Source: FEN-1219 sp035644475 (GTDB lineage: Bacteria; Pseudomonadota; Gammaproteobacteria; Steroidobacterales; Rariloculaceae). From it: DNA of 40,459 bases. The notes below the pieces were generated by a model that was not told where the DNA came from, searched no databases, and was given only the letters and a program-made list of their open reading frames with translations. This document shows positions 23,508 through 32,882 of the stretch, piece after piece. The stretch is taken from assembly GCA_035644475.1 (NCBI GenBank), contig DASQOL010000156.1, positions 1 to 40,459 of the forward strand. Direction: 5' to 3'. Within the stretch, counting starts at the first letter, position 1, and each line of letters begins with the position of its first letter. Position numbers and translations under genes: made by a program.

Positions 23508-23930
23508 GTAACCTCCCCAAGACCCTAAGACGCTTGCGGCATGACCACTGTTACACGGAGCTTCGCCCGTCGCCGCGCCGCGCGGCCTCGCATTGTTGCC
23601 GGGAACGAGGTCCAGCACTTAGCAGAATCCGTGCCAAGCATTCGATGAAAATGTAAGCCGCTGATCTTGCAACATATAGAACCCACGCGGGCGCCTGGAG
23701 AGCGCGTGCCGGGTGGCCCTCGCCGCCACTACTTAGCGAATCCGCTCAAGCGGCTGAGCGTTTGCGCCAAAGCACCGGCATCGTCACCGCGCAGTCGGCG
23801 CCCGGCGGGCGCGGCTGCCGTCCGGATGCGCCGCCGCCGTCGCGCACAGACAGACCGTGGCGTACGTACTATATTCAACTGCTAGACACTTTGGCGCGAG
23901 CGCCCTTAAAGTACGCTCCGGGGAAGTGAG
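23508..23930. other. Intergenic region between divergent efflux operon and sensor kinase
   Basis: 423 bases with no convincing gene. It must contain both divergent promoters. An AT-rich TATATTCAAC at 23870-23879 and a GGCGC-GA-GCGCC palindrome at about 23893-23904 precede the kinase gene, but no promoter can be fixed. No repeat or RNA gene is seen. Confidence 0.4.
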
Positions 23931-25760
23931 ATGCTCACCAGCGCTGAGGCGAACGGCACTGAGAGAGCGACGGCGGGCACGCCGGCGCTTCCCAATGACA
24001 ATCTCTTTGGCACCCACTTCGAGAGCCTGCCCGGCCCGGCGTACATCTGGCAGCGTCTGGACGACGACTTCGCGCTCGTCGCGTACAACGCGGCAGCGGC
24101 GTCGCTGCGCCACAGCAACGTGGCCGAGTACCTCGGCATGCGCTGCGGCGACCTGCAGGCCGGCAGCGGCCACGACCTGCGTCGCGACCTCGGCCTCGCC
24201 GCCGCGCGCGGCACCGTAATCCGGCGCGAGGTCGACTACCGCTTCATCGGCAGCCAAACGGTGCGGCGGCTCGTGATCAGCCTCGTGCCGTTGTCGCCGG
24301 AGCTCGTGGTGTTGCACACCGACGACGTCACCGAGCAGCGCCGCACGGAGCAAGCGCTGCGCGACAGCGAGAGCAAGTACCGGACCATCGTCGACACCGC
24401 CCACGAGGGCATTTGGGTGGTGGACCTGGACAGCGTCACCACCTACGTCAACCAGCGCGCCGCCGAGATGCTGGGGTACAAGCCCGACGAGGTGCTCGGC
24501 CGCGCCGTCTTCGAGTTCATAGACGAGTCCCTGCATCCGGAGGCGCTCAAGATCCGCGAGCGGCGGCACACGGGGCTCGCCGAGCAGTTCGATTTTCCCC
24601 TCCGTCACCGCGACGGCGCCGACATCTGGTTGAGCATCTCGGCATCCCCCATCACGGACGGCGCCGGCAAAGTCGTCGGCGCCCTGCTGATGCTGGCGGA
24701 CATCAGCGCGCGCAAGCGCGCCGAGCAGGCGCAGCGCGAATCCGAGACTCGGCTTCGCGCGCTGCTCGACGCGAATCCCGACCTCGTCGTGCGCGTGCAC
24801 CGCGACGGCCGCTACCTCGACCTCCACTACGCCGACGCGGCCCTCACGCTCTATCTGCCGCGGCCGCCGGCGGACTTCATCGGTCGCAACGTGAGCGATA
24901 TTTTCGAGCCGGAGTTCGCCCGTCAGCACCGGTATCACCGCCTGCGAGCGCTCGCGACCGGCGAGGTCCAGCGCTGGGAATACGCGCGCAACACGATAGG
25001 CGGCGAGCGCTACTTCGAGGCCCGCTTCGTCAAGAGCGGCGAAGACGAGATCGTGGTCACCGTGCGCGACATCACGAACCGCGTGCGGCTCGAGCGAGAG
25101 GTGATCGCGAGCAGCGAGCGCGAACGCACGCGAATCGGCCACGACTTGCACGACGGCCTCGCGCAACTCTTGATCGGCGTGAAGCTCATGCTCGAGGCGT
25201 TGAAGGAGAAGCTCGCGGTCACGGGCTCGAAGCACGCGCGCGAAGCGGCGAACGCGGCCGCGCTCGTGACGCGCGCGATCGCTCAGACCGGGGAGCTCGC
25301 GCAGGGCCTGAGCCCCATCCGCAAGGGCGGCCGGCTCGGCGACGCGCTGAAGCATCTCGCTCGCCAATCGCAGGGACTGCTCGGCGTGCGCTGCGACGTG
25401 ATCAAGAACGACATTCCGGCCGGGTTGAGCGACAACGCGGCCACCCACCTCTATCGGATCGCCCAGGAGGCGATCACCAACGCGGCCAAGCACGCGAAAC
25501 CGACGCGCATCGAGCTCTCCTGCGAGCGGATGCAACAAGACCTCGTGCTCACCGTGAGCGATGACGGCGTCGGCTTAAGCGAAAACAGCGCCGACGGCGG
25601 CGGCATGGGCATGCACATCATGCGCTATCGCGCGCGCAGCATCGGCGGCGAGCTCAGCATCGCTAGCCGCATGGGCGGCGGCACGATCGTGAAGTGCACC
25701 TGTCCGTGGCCTGCCGTTCAGAACGGCGCAGTCATCCCGCTGCCGACGAGACCGGATTGA
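23931..25760 (+). CDS. Orphan NarL-type sensor histidine kinase with PAS domains
   Basis: 609 residues from ATG 23931 with a GGGGAAG site. There are three PAS/PAC-like sensor modules: about 28-140 (degenerate), 147-270 (AHEGIWVVDLD... ADISARKRAEQA) and 280-395 (LDANPDLVVRVHRDG...VTVRDITNR). A HisKA_3 dimerisation helix follows, ERTRIGHDLHDGLAQLL with H407 as likely phospho-acceptor. The HATPase has EAITNAAKHAKPTRIEL and SDDGVGL. No transmembrane helix is present, so it senses a cytoplasmic cue, perhaps redox or ligand. A LuxR/NarL-type regulator would be the expected partner; none is adjacent. Its 3' end overlaps the convergent transglutaminase gene by 29 bases. Confidence 0.92.
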   Translation: MLTSAEANGTERATAGTPALPNDNLFGTHFESLPGPAYIWQRLDDDFALVAYNAAAASLRHSNVAEYLGMRCGDLQAGSGHDLRRDLGLAAARGTVIRREVDYRFIGSQTVRRLVISLVPLSPELVVLHTDDVTEQRRTEQALRDSESKYRTIVDTAHEGIWVVDLDSVTTYVNQRAAEMLGYKPDEVLGRAVFEFIDESLHPEALKIRERRHTGLAEQFDFPLRHRDGADIWLSISASPITDGAGKVVGALLMLADISARKRAEQAQRESETRLRALLDANPDLVVRVHRDGRYLDLHYADAALTLYLPRPPADFIGRNVSDIFEPEFARQHRYHRLRALATGEVQRWEYARNTIGGERYFEARFVKSGEDEIVVTVRDITNRVRLEREVIASSERERTRIGHDLHDGLAQLLIGVKLMLEALKEKLAVTGSKHAREAANAAALVTRAIAQTGELAQGLSPIRKGGRLGDALKHLARQSQGLLGVRCDVIKNDIPAGLSDNAATHLYRIAQEAITNAAKHAKPTRIELSCERMQQDLVLTVSDDGVGLSENSADGGGMGMHIMRYRARSIGGELSIASRMGGGTIVKCTCPWPAVQNGAVIPLPTRPD

Positions 25761-26625
25761 CGTCCACGGCCACGGACACCTGGTGCGCGCCGCCGCCGAC
25801 GATGAAGCCGTTGATCGGGCTCACGTCGCCGTAATCGCGGCCCCATCCGACGGTCACGTGCTCGAGGTCGGGAATCATGTTGTTGGTCGGATCGAAGTCC
25901 ACCCAGCCCGCCTCGGCGGACCACACCGACAGCCACGCGTGCGACGCGTCGGAGCCTACGAGCTTCTCCTTGCCCGGCGCCGGGTGCGTCAACAGATAGC
26001 CGCTGACGTAGCGAGCCGCCAACCCCAAGCTGCGCAGGCACGCGATCTCGAGGTGCGCGAAGTCCTGGCACACGCCCTTGCGCATCGCGAACACGTCGCG
26101 CACCGGGGTCGACACGTCGGAGACGCCGCCGCGATACTCGAACTCGTCGTAGATCCTCGTCGTGAGGTCCATCGCCGCCTCGAGGATCGGGCGTCCCGGC
26201 ACGAACGACTGCAGCGCATAGTCGTGGACGTCGTCGTTGCCGGTCGAATAGGGCGAGTCGAACGTGAACTCGTAGGTCTGCAGCAGCAGGTCGTCGGCGG
26301 CGCCCTCGGCAAGCAGCTCGCGGACCTCTTCCCAGGGCTTGCTCGTGCCGAGATCGAGGGCCGCGCCGTTCGACAGCACCTCGACGCGCGCACGCGACTC
26401 GACCACCAGCCGTTCGTGCGGCTCCTGCACCGTGAGGTAATGCACGGGGTTGCCGAAGTAGTCCTCCCCCGATGAGTCGATGGCGGGCGCCGGGTCGATG
26501 AGCATCTCCGACGACAGGCAACGCTGGCGCCGATGGCGGCGCGGCGCCAAGTGCAGCACGTGATGAGACACCGACACGACGTCCTCGTACGTGAAGGTGG
26601 TTCGGTGCCGGATGTCGTAGATCAC
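25732..26625 (-). CDS. Transglutaminase-like cysteine peptidase (small, COG1305 type)
   Basis: 297 residues from GTG 26625, overlapping the upstream stop as GTGA. An N-terminal transglutaminase-associated beta domain (YDIRHRTTFTYEDVVSVSHH) precedes the catalytic core. The triad is C186 in RKGVCQDFAH, H229 in DASHAWLSVW and D245 in WVDFDPTNN. The family forms or hydrolyses peptide/isopeptide bonds. It is the third gene of a cluster with an ATP-grasp/alpha-E fusion and a DUF2126-transglutaminase protein. The terminal region (YGDVSPINGFIVGGGAHQ) is typical of this subfamily. No signal peptide is visible, so it is probably cytoplasmic. Its substrate is unknown. Confidence 0.92.
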   Translation of the reverse strand: MIYDIRHRTTFTYEDVVSVSHHVLHLAPRRHRRQRCLSSEMLIDPAPAIDSSGEDYFGNPVHYLTVQEPHERLVVESRARVEVLSNGAALDLGTSKPWEEVRELLAEGAADDLLLQTYEFTFDSPYSTGNDDVHDYALQSFVPGRPILEAAMDLTTRIYDEFEYRGGVSDVSTPVRDVFAMRKGVCQDFAHLEIACLRSLGLAARYVSGYLLTHPAPGKEKLVGSDASHAWLSVWSAEAGWVDFDPTNNMIPDLEHVTVGWGRDYGDVSPINGFIVGGGAHQVSVAVDVNPVSSAAG

Positions 26626-29213
26626 TGCGGCTCGACTCGGCGCGCGCCGGCCACGCGCCGCGCGGAGGAGTGACTGAAGAAGCGCTCGGCGATGTGATCG
26701 GAGAGCTGATGGACGTCGCGGTCGATTCGGCGCGCGAGGCGGTCGAGCTCCACGCGCGCGTCGAAGCGGCTCACGGTCGCGCCGAGCTCGGTGGGATCGG
26801 CGAGCCTGAGGTCGTTGCCGAGGCGCGTGACGAGCCGCTGGTCCGGCGTTAGCAGGCCGTCGTCGCCCGAGTTCGGCAACGCCGCGATGTGGTCGGCGAG
26901 GCGCCCGATCTGGAACACGGCGGAGCGCGGGTTCGTCTCGTCCGACAACAGCAGGTCGAGCACCGCGGGCAGCTGCGGCGCCGCCTGGTAGCGGCCGCGA
27001 TAGGTCATCGTGCTGTCCGCGAGCTCGAGCAGGAGCTCGAGCGCGCCGTCGTCCTGCGGCTCGCCGCGCACCGCGAGCTGCTGGATCGACTGGATCATGG
27101 CGCGCAGCCGCTCGAGACGCCGGCCCATGTCCAAGAATCGCCAGCCGTAGCCGCGCGTCATGTTCTCCATGACCATGCCGTTGAATGCGGCGAGGTACTG
27201 GATGAGCCGGTTCAGGAGCCGCAGCGCATCGTCCGTCTCGTGGCCCGGCGACAGCTCCCAAGAGTGAATCACCTCGGTGAGGTCGCGCAGGATCCGGAAC
27301 GTATCGAACGACAAGCGCTCGCGCACGGCCTCGGCGTTGCGCCGCACGCTGCCGAGCATCGTGGCGAGACCGTCGCGGCACTCGGGATCGAACAGGATCG
27401 TCCAGAGCTCTCGCTCGACGGCCTCGCGCCCCTCCTGCATCGCGCGCCGGCCGCGGCGGGCCGACAGGTGCTTCTGTACGATCAGCATCGACACCACGCG
27501 CTCCGGCGACACGAGATTGCGCGTGGAGCCCATCTCGCCGCCGAGCCGGATCACGAGGCTCCGGAACAACCGCACGGCGACCTCGGCGCGCTCGGTGTAG
27601 CGGCCGAGCCAGAATAGATTGTCCGCGGTGCGGCTCGGCAGATCGCGGCCGCCGCGGTGCAGGCGCTGGTTCGCTTGCCGCTGCGCGAGCAGGCTGAACT
27701 GCTCCACCGGCTGATCCGACAGCACCCAGGTGTCCTTGCTGACGTCACCGGCCTCGAGCCACGGCGCGCGCGGGTCCGCGCCCACCGCGAGCCGCGTGAG
27801 GCCGCCGGGCATCACCTGGAAGCCCTTCGCGGTCGCCGCGACGTAGACACGCAGCGTGATCGGCGCGGCCTCGAGCACGTTCGCGCCGGACCACACGGGC
27901 GCTGTCGACAACGCCGCCGGCTCCTGGCCGACGAAGTCGTAGCCGCTGCGCGTAATCTCGTGGATCAATCGCTCGCGTTCGACGGCCGTCGTCTCCGGAC
28001 CTATGAGGCTTCCCTGCCCGGTCGCGAACAGGTTCCTCGGCGTCGAGATCCGCCGCACCACGAGCTCGTCGAGATGCGCGAGCACGTGCTCGCGCTCGCG
28101 CGGCTGGCCGCACCACCAGGTCGCGACGCTCGGCATCGCGAGGTCCTCGTCCAGGAAGAAACGTGAGAGGCTCGGCAGGAAGCTCAAGAATCCGTCGCTC
28201 TCGACGAGGCCGGATCCCAACGCGTTGCCGATGGTGACCTTGCCCGCGCGCGCGGCCTGGAGCAGCCCCGGCACGCCGATCGACGAATCGGTGCGCAGCT
28301 CGAGCGGGTCGCAGAGCTCCGCGCTGATGCGCCGCATGATCAAGTCGACGGGCTTCAAGCCCGCGACGGTCTTCAAGTACACCCGGTCGTCGCGCACGGT
28401 GAGGTCCGAGCCCTCCACGGCGCTGAAGCCCAAGTACCGGGCGAGATACGCGTGCTCGAAGTAGTTCTGCTGCGTGGGTCCCGGGGAGAGATACACGGCG
28501 AGCGGCTGGTCGCGGCTCGACAAGCTCAGGAAATGCTCCGTGAACGCCCGGAAGAAGCTCGCGAGCCGCCGCACGTTGCGCTCGCCGAACAGCTCGGGCA
28601 GGCATTGCGACGACACGACGCGATTCTCGAGCGCGTAGCCCGCGCCCGACGGCGCCTGCGTGCGGTCGGAGAGCACCCACCAGCGGCCGTCGGCAGAGCG
28701 GCCGAGGTCGAACGCGATGAAATGCAGGTGCCGATTGTCGCGCAGGGCGACGCTCGTGCACGGCCTCAAGAATTGCGGATTGCCGAACACGAGGCCCGGC
28801 GGAACGATTTTTTCCTTGAGCGCGCGCTGCGCACCGTAGAGGTCGACGAGCAGGTCGTTCAGGAGGCGTGCGCGTTGGATGACGGCGCGCTCGATCGCGC
28901 TCCATTCGTCGGGCGCGACGAGCTGCGGAAAGAGATCGAGTCGCCACGGCCGGCTGCCGTCATGCTCGCGCTCGTCGGGCGCCACGAACGTGACGCCGTT
29001 CTCGAGCAACAGGCGCTGCGCCTTGTCCTGAGCCGCCTTGGTCGCCTCGCCGCCCATCGCGGCGAACGCCTCGAGCACCGGCCGCCAGCGCTCGCGGACC
29101 TTGCCAACACCCGCCGTCAGCTCGTCGAACACGCCCGGTGAGCGCCGATAACCTTCGAGCAGCCTGGCTTCACGTGACGCGTATTCGCCCGCTGCGCTGT
29201 TGCTTGCCGACAT
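26622..29213 (-). CDS. Circularly permuted ATP-grasp (type 2) fused to alpha-E domain
   Basis: 863 residues from ATG 29213. Residues ~85-480 form a circularly permuted ATP-grasp domain (COG2308 type), with RDNRHLHFIAFDLGRS, WWVLSDRTQAPSGAGYALENR, LSPGPTQQNYFEHAYLA and GLVESDGFL as characteristic phrases. From ~520 an alpha-E domain (COG2307 type) starts at SRTADNLFWLGRYTERAE and runs to the C-terminus. In many genomes these are separate neighbours; here they are one chain. ATP-grasp enzymes join a carboxylate to an amine using ATP, so an amide- or peptide-forming reaction is predicted. It lies between two transglutaminase genes with a 4-base overlap downstream. Confidence 0.93.
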   Translation of the reverse strand: MSASNSAAGEYASREARLLEGYRRSPGVFDELTAGVGKVRERWRPVLEAFAAMGGEATKAAQDKAQRLLLENGVTFVAPDEREHDGSRPWRLDLFPQLVAPDEWSAIERAVIQRARLLNDLLVDLYGAQRALKEKIVPPGLVFGNPQFLRPCTSVALRDNRHLHFIAFDLGRSADGRWWVLSDRTQAPSGAGYALENRVVSSQCLPELFGERNVRRLASFFRAFTEHFLSLSSRDQPLAVYLSPGPTQQNYFEHAYLARYLGFSAVEGSDLTVRDDRVYLKTVAGLKPVDLIMRRISAELCDPLELRTDSSIGVPGLLQAARAGKVTIGNALGSGLVESDGFLSFLPSLSRFFLDEDLAMPSVATWWCGQPREREHVLAHLDELVVRRISTPRNLFATGQGSLIGPETTAVERERLIHEITRSGYDFVGQEPAALSTAPVWSGANVLEAAPITLRVYVAATAKGFQVMPGGLTRLAVGADPRAPWLEAGDVSKDTWVLSDQPVEQFSLLAQRQANQRLHRGGRDLPSRTADNLFWLGRYTERAEVAVRLFRSLVIRLGGEMGSTRNLVSPERVVSMLIVQKHLSARRGRRAMQEGREAVERELWTILFDPECRDGLATMLGSVRRNAEAVRERLSFDTFRILRDLTEVIHSWELSPGHETDDALRLLNRLIQYLAAFNGMVMENMTRGYGWRFLDMGRRLERLRAMIQSIQQLAVRGEPQDDGALELLLELADSTMTYRGRYQAAPQLPAVLDLLLSDETNPRSAVFQIGRLADHIAALPNSGDDGLLTPDQRLVTRLGNDLRLADPTELGATVSRFDARVELDRLARRIDRDVHQLSDHIAERFFSHSSARRVAGARRVEPQ

Positions 29214-29250
29214 GCGTTAGGTCGTCACCCCACTCGCCCCGCAGTGTAAC

Positions 29251-32200
29251 TCAGTGCGACCAGCGCAAATCGAGCGTGTACGGAAACTCGGGACGCAGTA
29301 CCGGCTGCGGTTCCCTGTACGGTCCGGCCGTGTGGCCGAACGGGACGAACCGCGCGAGCCGGCGGCTCTCCGCTTCGTAGGAGTTCACGGGGAAGCGCTC
29401 GTGGCTCAAGCCGCCCGGATGTGCGACGTGATAGGTGCAGCCCGCCACGGCGCGGCCCGACCAGCGGTCGTAGAGATCGAACACGAGCGGCGAGTCGACG
29501 GGGATCGTGGGGTGCAAGCTCGACGCGGGCTGCCACGCGCGATAGCGCACACCGCCGACGAATTCGTCGGCGCGCCCGGTCGACACGAGCGGCACGCACT
29601 TGCCGTTGCAAGCGATTATGTAACGTCCCGCGCTCGCGCCGCGCATGCTCACCTGCAGGCGCTCGACGGACGAGTCGACGTAGCGAACCGTGCCGCCGAC
29701 CGCGCCCTCCTCGCCGAGCACGTTCCAGGGCTCGAGTGCTTGGCGGAGCTCGATCTCGACGCTGCCGAAGCCGACCGTGCCGTAGCGCGGAAAGCGGAAC
29801 TCGAAGTGCGGCGCGAACCATGCGGCGTCGAGCGCGTAGCCCGCGCGGTTCATGTCGGCGACGACCGACTCGAAGTCCTGCCACACGTGAAACGGCAGCA
29901 TGAGCTTGTCGTGGAGCTGCGTTCCCCAGCGGACGAGGTCGCCTTTGTACGGCGTGCGCCAGAAGCGCGCGACGAGCGCCAACAGCAGGAGCTGCTGCAC
30001 GAGGCTCATCCGCGGATGCGGCGGCATCTCGAACGCGCGGAACTCGACCAGGCCGAGGCGGCCCGTCGGCCCGTCGGGCGAGTAGAGCTTGTCGATGCAG
30101 ATCTCGGCGCGGTGCGTGTTGCCGGTGACGTCGATCAACAGGTGGCGGAACAACCGGTCGACGAGCCACGGCGGCGCCGGCTGCTCCGCGTTGTCCGCCT
30201 GCTTGAACGCGAGCTCGAGCTCGTAGAGCGAATCGTGCCGCGCCTCGTCGAGGCGCGGCGCCTGGCTGGTGGGCCCGATGAACATGCCGGAGAAGAGATA
30301 CGACAGCGCGGGATGGTGCTGCCAGTAGGTGATCAGGCTGCGCAGCAAGTCCGGTCGGCGCAGGAACGGGCTGTCCGCGGGTCGCGCGCCGCCTAGCACG
30401 ACGTGGTTACCGCCGCCGGTGCCGGTGTGGCGGCCGTCGAGCATGAACTTCTCGGTGACGAGACGCGTGTGGTGCGCGTCCTCGTAGATGCCTTCGGTGA
30501 TCTGCCGCATGTCCTCCCACGAGTGCGCGGGCTGGATGTTCACCTCGATGACGCCGGGATCCGGCGTGACCTTGATGACGTCGAGGCGCGAGTCCTTCGG
30601 CGGCTCGTAGCCCTCGAGGTGCACCGGGAGCTCGAGCTCGGCGCTCGCATCCTCGACGGCCGCGATCAAGTCGATGTAGTCCTCGAGCTCGACCACCGGC
30701 GGCAGAAACACGCAGAGCCGGCCGTCGCGCGGCTCGACCGCGATGGCGGTACGCACGTGCCGCCCAGGCGTCGACAACTGGCTTGTGACGCTCTCGGCAC
30801 GGGAGCGACCTGGCACGCGCGCGCCGCGCCGAAACGGCTGGCGCTGCGGATCCGGCTCGGCCAGATCGCCGCGCTCCGCGAACGGATCGCCGGGCCACAC
30901 GTAGGGGTAGTCGAGCGGCGGGACATACGTGAGCGAAGGCAGCGGCAGGCGAAAGCCGATCGGCGAGTCACCCGGCATGAGAAACAACTTGCCCGCGCGC
31001 GTGGACCACGGCTCGGCGACCCAGCGGCGCGCGTCGGGCGCGGCCTTTGCGTTCCAACGTTGGACCGGCAGCACGTACCCCGCGGGTTTGCCCAAGCCCC
31101 GCTCGAACACGCGCGCGAGCCGCGCGCGCGCCATCGGATCGTCGAGGCGATTGGTCGCGGGATCGAGGTTCTGGGGCAGCTTGCGTTCCTGGCCCATGAA
31201 ATGCCACGGGTCCTCGTACGCCGGCGTGATCGCGTGCTTGTCTACCTCCAAGCGGGCGGCCACGCCCTCGAGGAACTTGCGCGCGTGCTCCGCCGCGACG
31301 CCGTAGTCCTTGTGCTCGGCAGCCACGAGCGCGCCGTCGGTCCAGAGCGGCTTGCCGTCGCGGCGCCAATACAGCGAGAACGCCCAGCGCGGCAGCTGCT
31401 CGCCGGGATACCACTTGCCCTGGCCGTAGTGCAGCAGGCCCTGCGGCGCGAACCGCGCGCGCAGGCGCTGGATCAGCTCGGTCGCGTACTTGCGCTTGGT
31501 CGGGCCGACGGCCGCGGTGTTCCACTCGGGCGCGTCGGGATCACTGCTCGCGACGAACGTGGGCTCGCCGCCGATCGTGACGCGCACGTCGTCGACCGCG
31601 AGCTGCCGTTCGACGCGCCGGCCGAACTCGTCGATCGCCTGCCACTGCTCGTCGCCGTAGGGCTTCGTCACGCGCGGCGACTCGAGGATGCGGCGCACGC
31701 TCATCGTGTGCGCGAACGTCGACTCGCTCTCCTCGACGGCGCCCGCGACGGGCGCGGCGCTCGTGGGATGCGGCGTGCAGGCGAGCGGGATGTGGCCTTC
31801 GCCCGCCATCAGCCCCGAGGTCGGGTCGAGGCCGATCCAACCGGCGCCCGGCAAGTACGCCTCGCACCAGGCGTGCAGGTCCGTGAAGTCGCGGTCGGCT
31901 CCCGTCGGGCCGTCGAGCGCCTTGACGTCGGGCACGAGCTGGATCAGATACCCCGAGACGAAGCGGCTCGCGATCCCGAGGTGGCGGAGCAGCTGCACGA
32001 GCAGCCAGCCGCTGTCGCGGCACGAGCCCGAGCGCAGCGTCAGCGTCTCCTCGGGCGATTGCACGCCGGGCTCGAGCCGGATCGTGTAGCGGATCTCCTC
32101 TTGCAGCCGCCGATTCACGCCGACCAGGAAGTCGATCGTGCGGCCCGGCGGCTGCGCGCGCAGCTCGCGCAGCAGCTTCTTCGTGAGCGGCGCGGCCGGC

Positions 32201-32562
32201 ATCGTCAGGAGAAACGGCTCGAGGTCCTTGCGCAGCGCCGCGTCGTACGCGAACGGAAACTGCTCGGCCTCGGGCTCGACGAAGAAATCGAACGGGTTGC
32301 GAACGGCCATGTCCGCGACGAGATCGACCGACACCTGAAACCACGGCACCTTTTCCGTATAGACGACGCGCGCCAGGAAGTTGCCGAACGGATCCTGCTG
32401 CCAGTTCAGAAAATGCCCGCTCGGCTCGACCTCGAGCGCGTAGCTCAGGACGGGGGTGCGGCTGTGAGGCGCGGGCCGCAACCGGATGACCTGCGGGCCC
32501 ATCTGAACGGGACGGTCGTAGTCGTAGCGGGTGACGTGATTCAGCGCAACGTGCAGGGTCAT
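29251..32562 (-). CDS. Transglutaminase-DUF2126 putative amidoligase
   Basis: 1103 residues from ATG 32562. A longer open frame to 33387 crosses a palindromic repeat and the serS gene on the same strand in another frame, so it is rejected. Residues 1-90 are a transglutaminase N-terminal domain. The core carries C181 (RSGSCRDSGW), H230 (DLHAWCEAY) and D246 (GWIGLDPTSG). From ~300 to the end lies DUF2126, a putative amidoligase, with VTIGGEPTFV, HYGQGKWYPGEQLPRW and HTGTGGGNHVVLGG as landmark motifs. The latter two, rich in Gly, His and Glu, may bind nucleotide or metal. First of the three clustered genes, 37 bases upstream of the ATP-grasp gene. Function untested. Confidence 0.93.
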   Translation of the reverse strand: MTLHVALNHVTRYDYDRPVQMGPQVIRLRPAPHSRTPVLSYALEVEPSGHFLNWQQDPFGNFLARVVYTEKVPWFQVSVDLVADMAVRNPFDFFVEPEAEQFPFAYDAALRKDLEPFLLTMPAAPLTKKLLRELRAQPPGRTIDFLVGVNRRLQEEIRYTIRLEPGVQSPEETLTLRSGSCRDSGWLLVQLLRHLGIASRFVSGYLIQLVPDVKALDGPTGADRDFTDLHAWCEAYLPGAGWIGLDPTSGLMAGEGHIPLACTPHPTSAAPVAGAVEESESTFAHTMSVRRILESPRVTKPYGDEQWQAIDEFGRRVERQLAVDDVRVTIGGEPTFVASSDPDAPEWNTAAVGPTKRKYATELIQRLRARFAPQGLLHYGQGKWYPGEQLPRWAFSLYWRRDGKPLWTDGALVAAEHKDYGVAAEHARKFLEGVAARLEVDKHAITPAYEDPWHFMGQERKLPQNLDPATNRLDDPMARARLARVFERGLGKPAGYVLPVQRWNAKAAPDARRWVAEPWSTRAGKLFLMPGDSPIGFRLPLPSLTYVPPLDYPYVWPGDPFAERGDLAEPDPQRQPFRRGARVPGRSRAESVTSQLSTPGRHVRTAIAVEPRDGRLCVFLPPVVELEDYIDLIAAVEDASAELELPVHLEGYEPPKDSRLDVIKVTPDPGVIEVNIQPAHSWEDMRQITEGIYEDAHHTRLVTEKFMLDGRHTGTGGGNHVVLGGARPADSPFLRRPDLLRSLITYWQHHPALSYLFSGMFIGPTSQAPRLDEARHDSLYELELAFKQADNAEQPAPPWLVDRLFRHLLIDVTGNTHRAEICIDKLYSPDGPTGRLGLVEFRAFEMPPHPRMSLVQQLLLLALVARFWRTPYKGDLVRWGTQLHDKLMLPFHVWQDFESVVADMNRAGYALDAAWFAPHFEFRFPRYGTVGFGSVEIELRQALEPWNVLGEEGAVGGTVRYVDSSVERLQVSMRGASAGRYIIACNGKCVPLVSTGRADEFVGGVRYRAWQPASSLHPTIPVDSPLVFDLYDRWSGRAVAGCTYHVAHPGGLSHERFPVNSYEAESRRLARFVPFGHTAGPYREPQPVLRPEFPYTLDLRWSH

Positions 32563-32882
32563 TCGATCGCAGCGGCAGCGGAGCGAGCTCGAGTATAGCG
32601 AATCGACCCCCCGCCAGCGCGGCCGCCGACGTGAGTGGACCTCACCCGTGCACGAAAACCGTGGCGCGCTGGCTCGCTTTGGTCGCGATGCGCGCAGCAG
32701 CGTCGGACGTACCTCGAAGGGTCTTCCCGAGACCCTCGCGGCACAGGGATGTGCCGCGCGGAGCCCCAGGGATGGTCTTCCGGCGTGTCTCGGGAAGACC
32801 CTTCGAGGTGCGGCCGACGCTACCTCGGCGCCAACCGCCAAAGTGAGCCAGCGCGCCACGGGCGGCTTAGCGGCCGCGACTC
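32563..32882. repeat. Intergenic region with ~200-bp imperfect palindrome
   Basis: 320 bases between serS and the DUF2126 gene. Arms 32660-32733 and 32787-32860 are inverted copies. By hand about 59 of 74 bases match; the outer 20 or so and the inner 34 bases are nearly identical. The centre holds an 8-bp stem, GCGGCACA-GGGA-TGTGCCGC (32738-32757), and a GGGATGGTCTTCCGG stretch. It looks like a MITE-like or REP/BIME-type element and could also act as a transcription terminator for serS. No protein gene is supported here. Confidence 0.75.

Noticed and set aside
21615..23528. Long plus-strand frame opposite the ABC ATPase and fusion protein genes
   Set aside because: Antisense shadow with Arg/Asp/His-rich composition; the minus-strand genes carry all conserved motifs.
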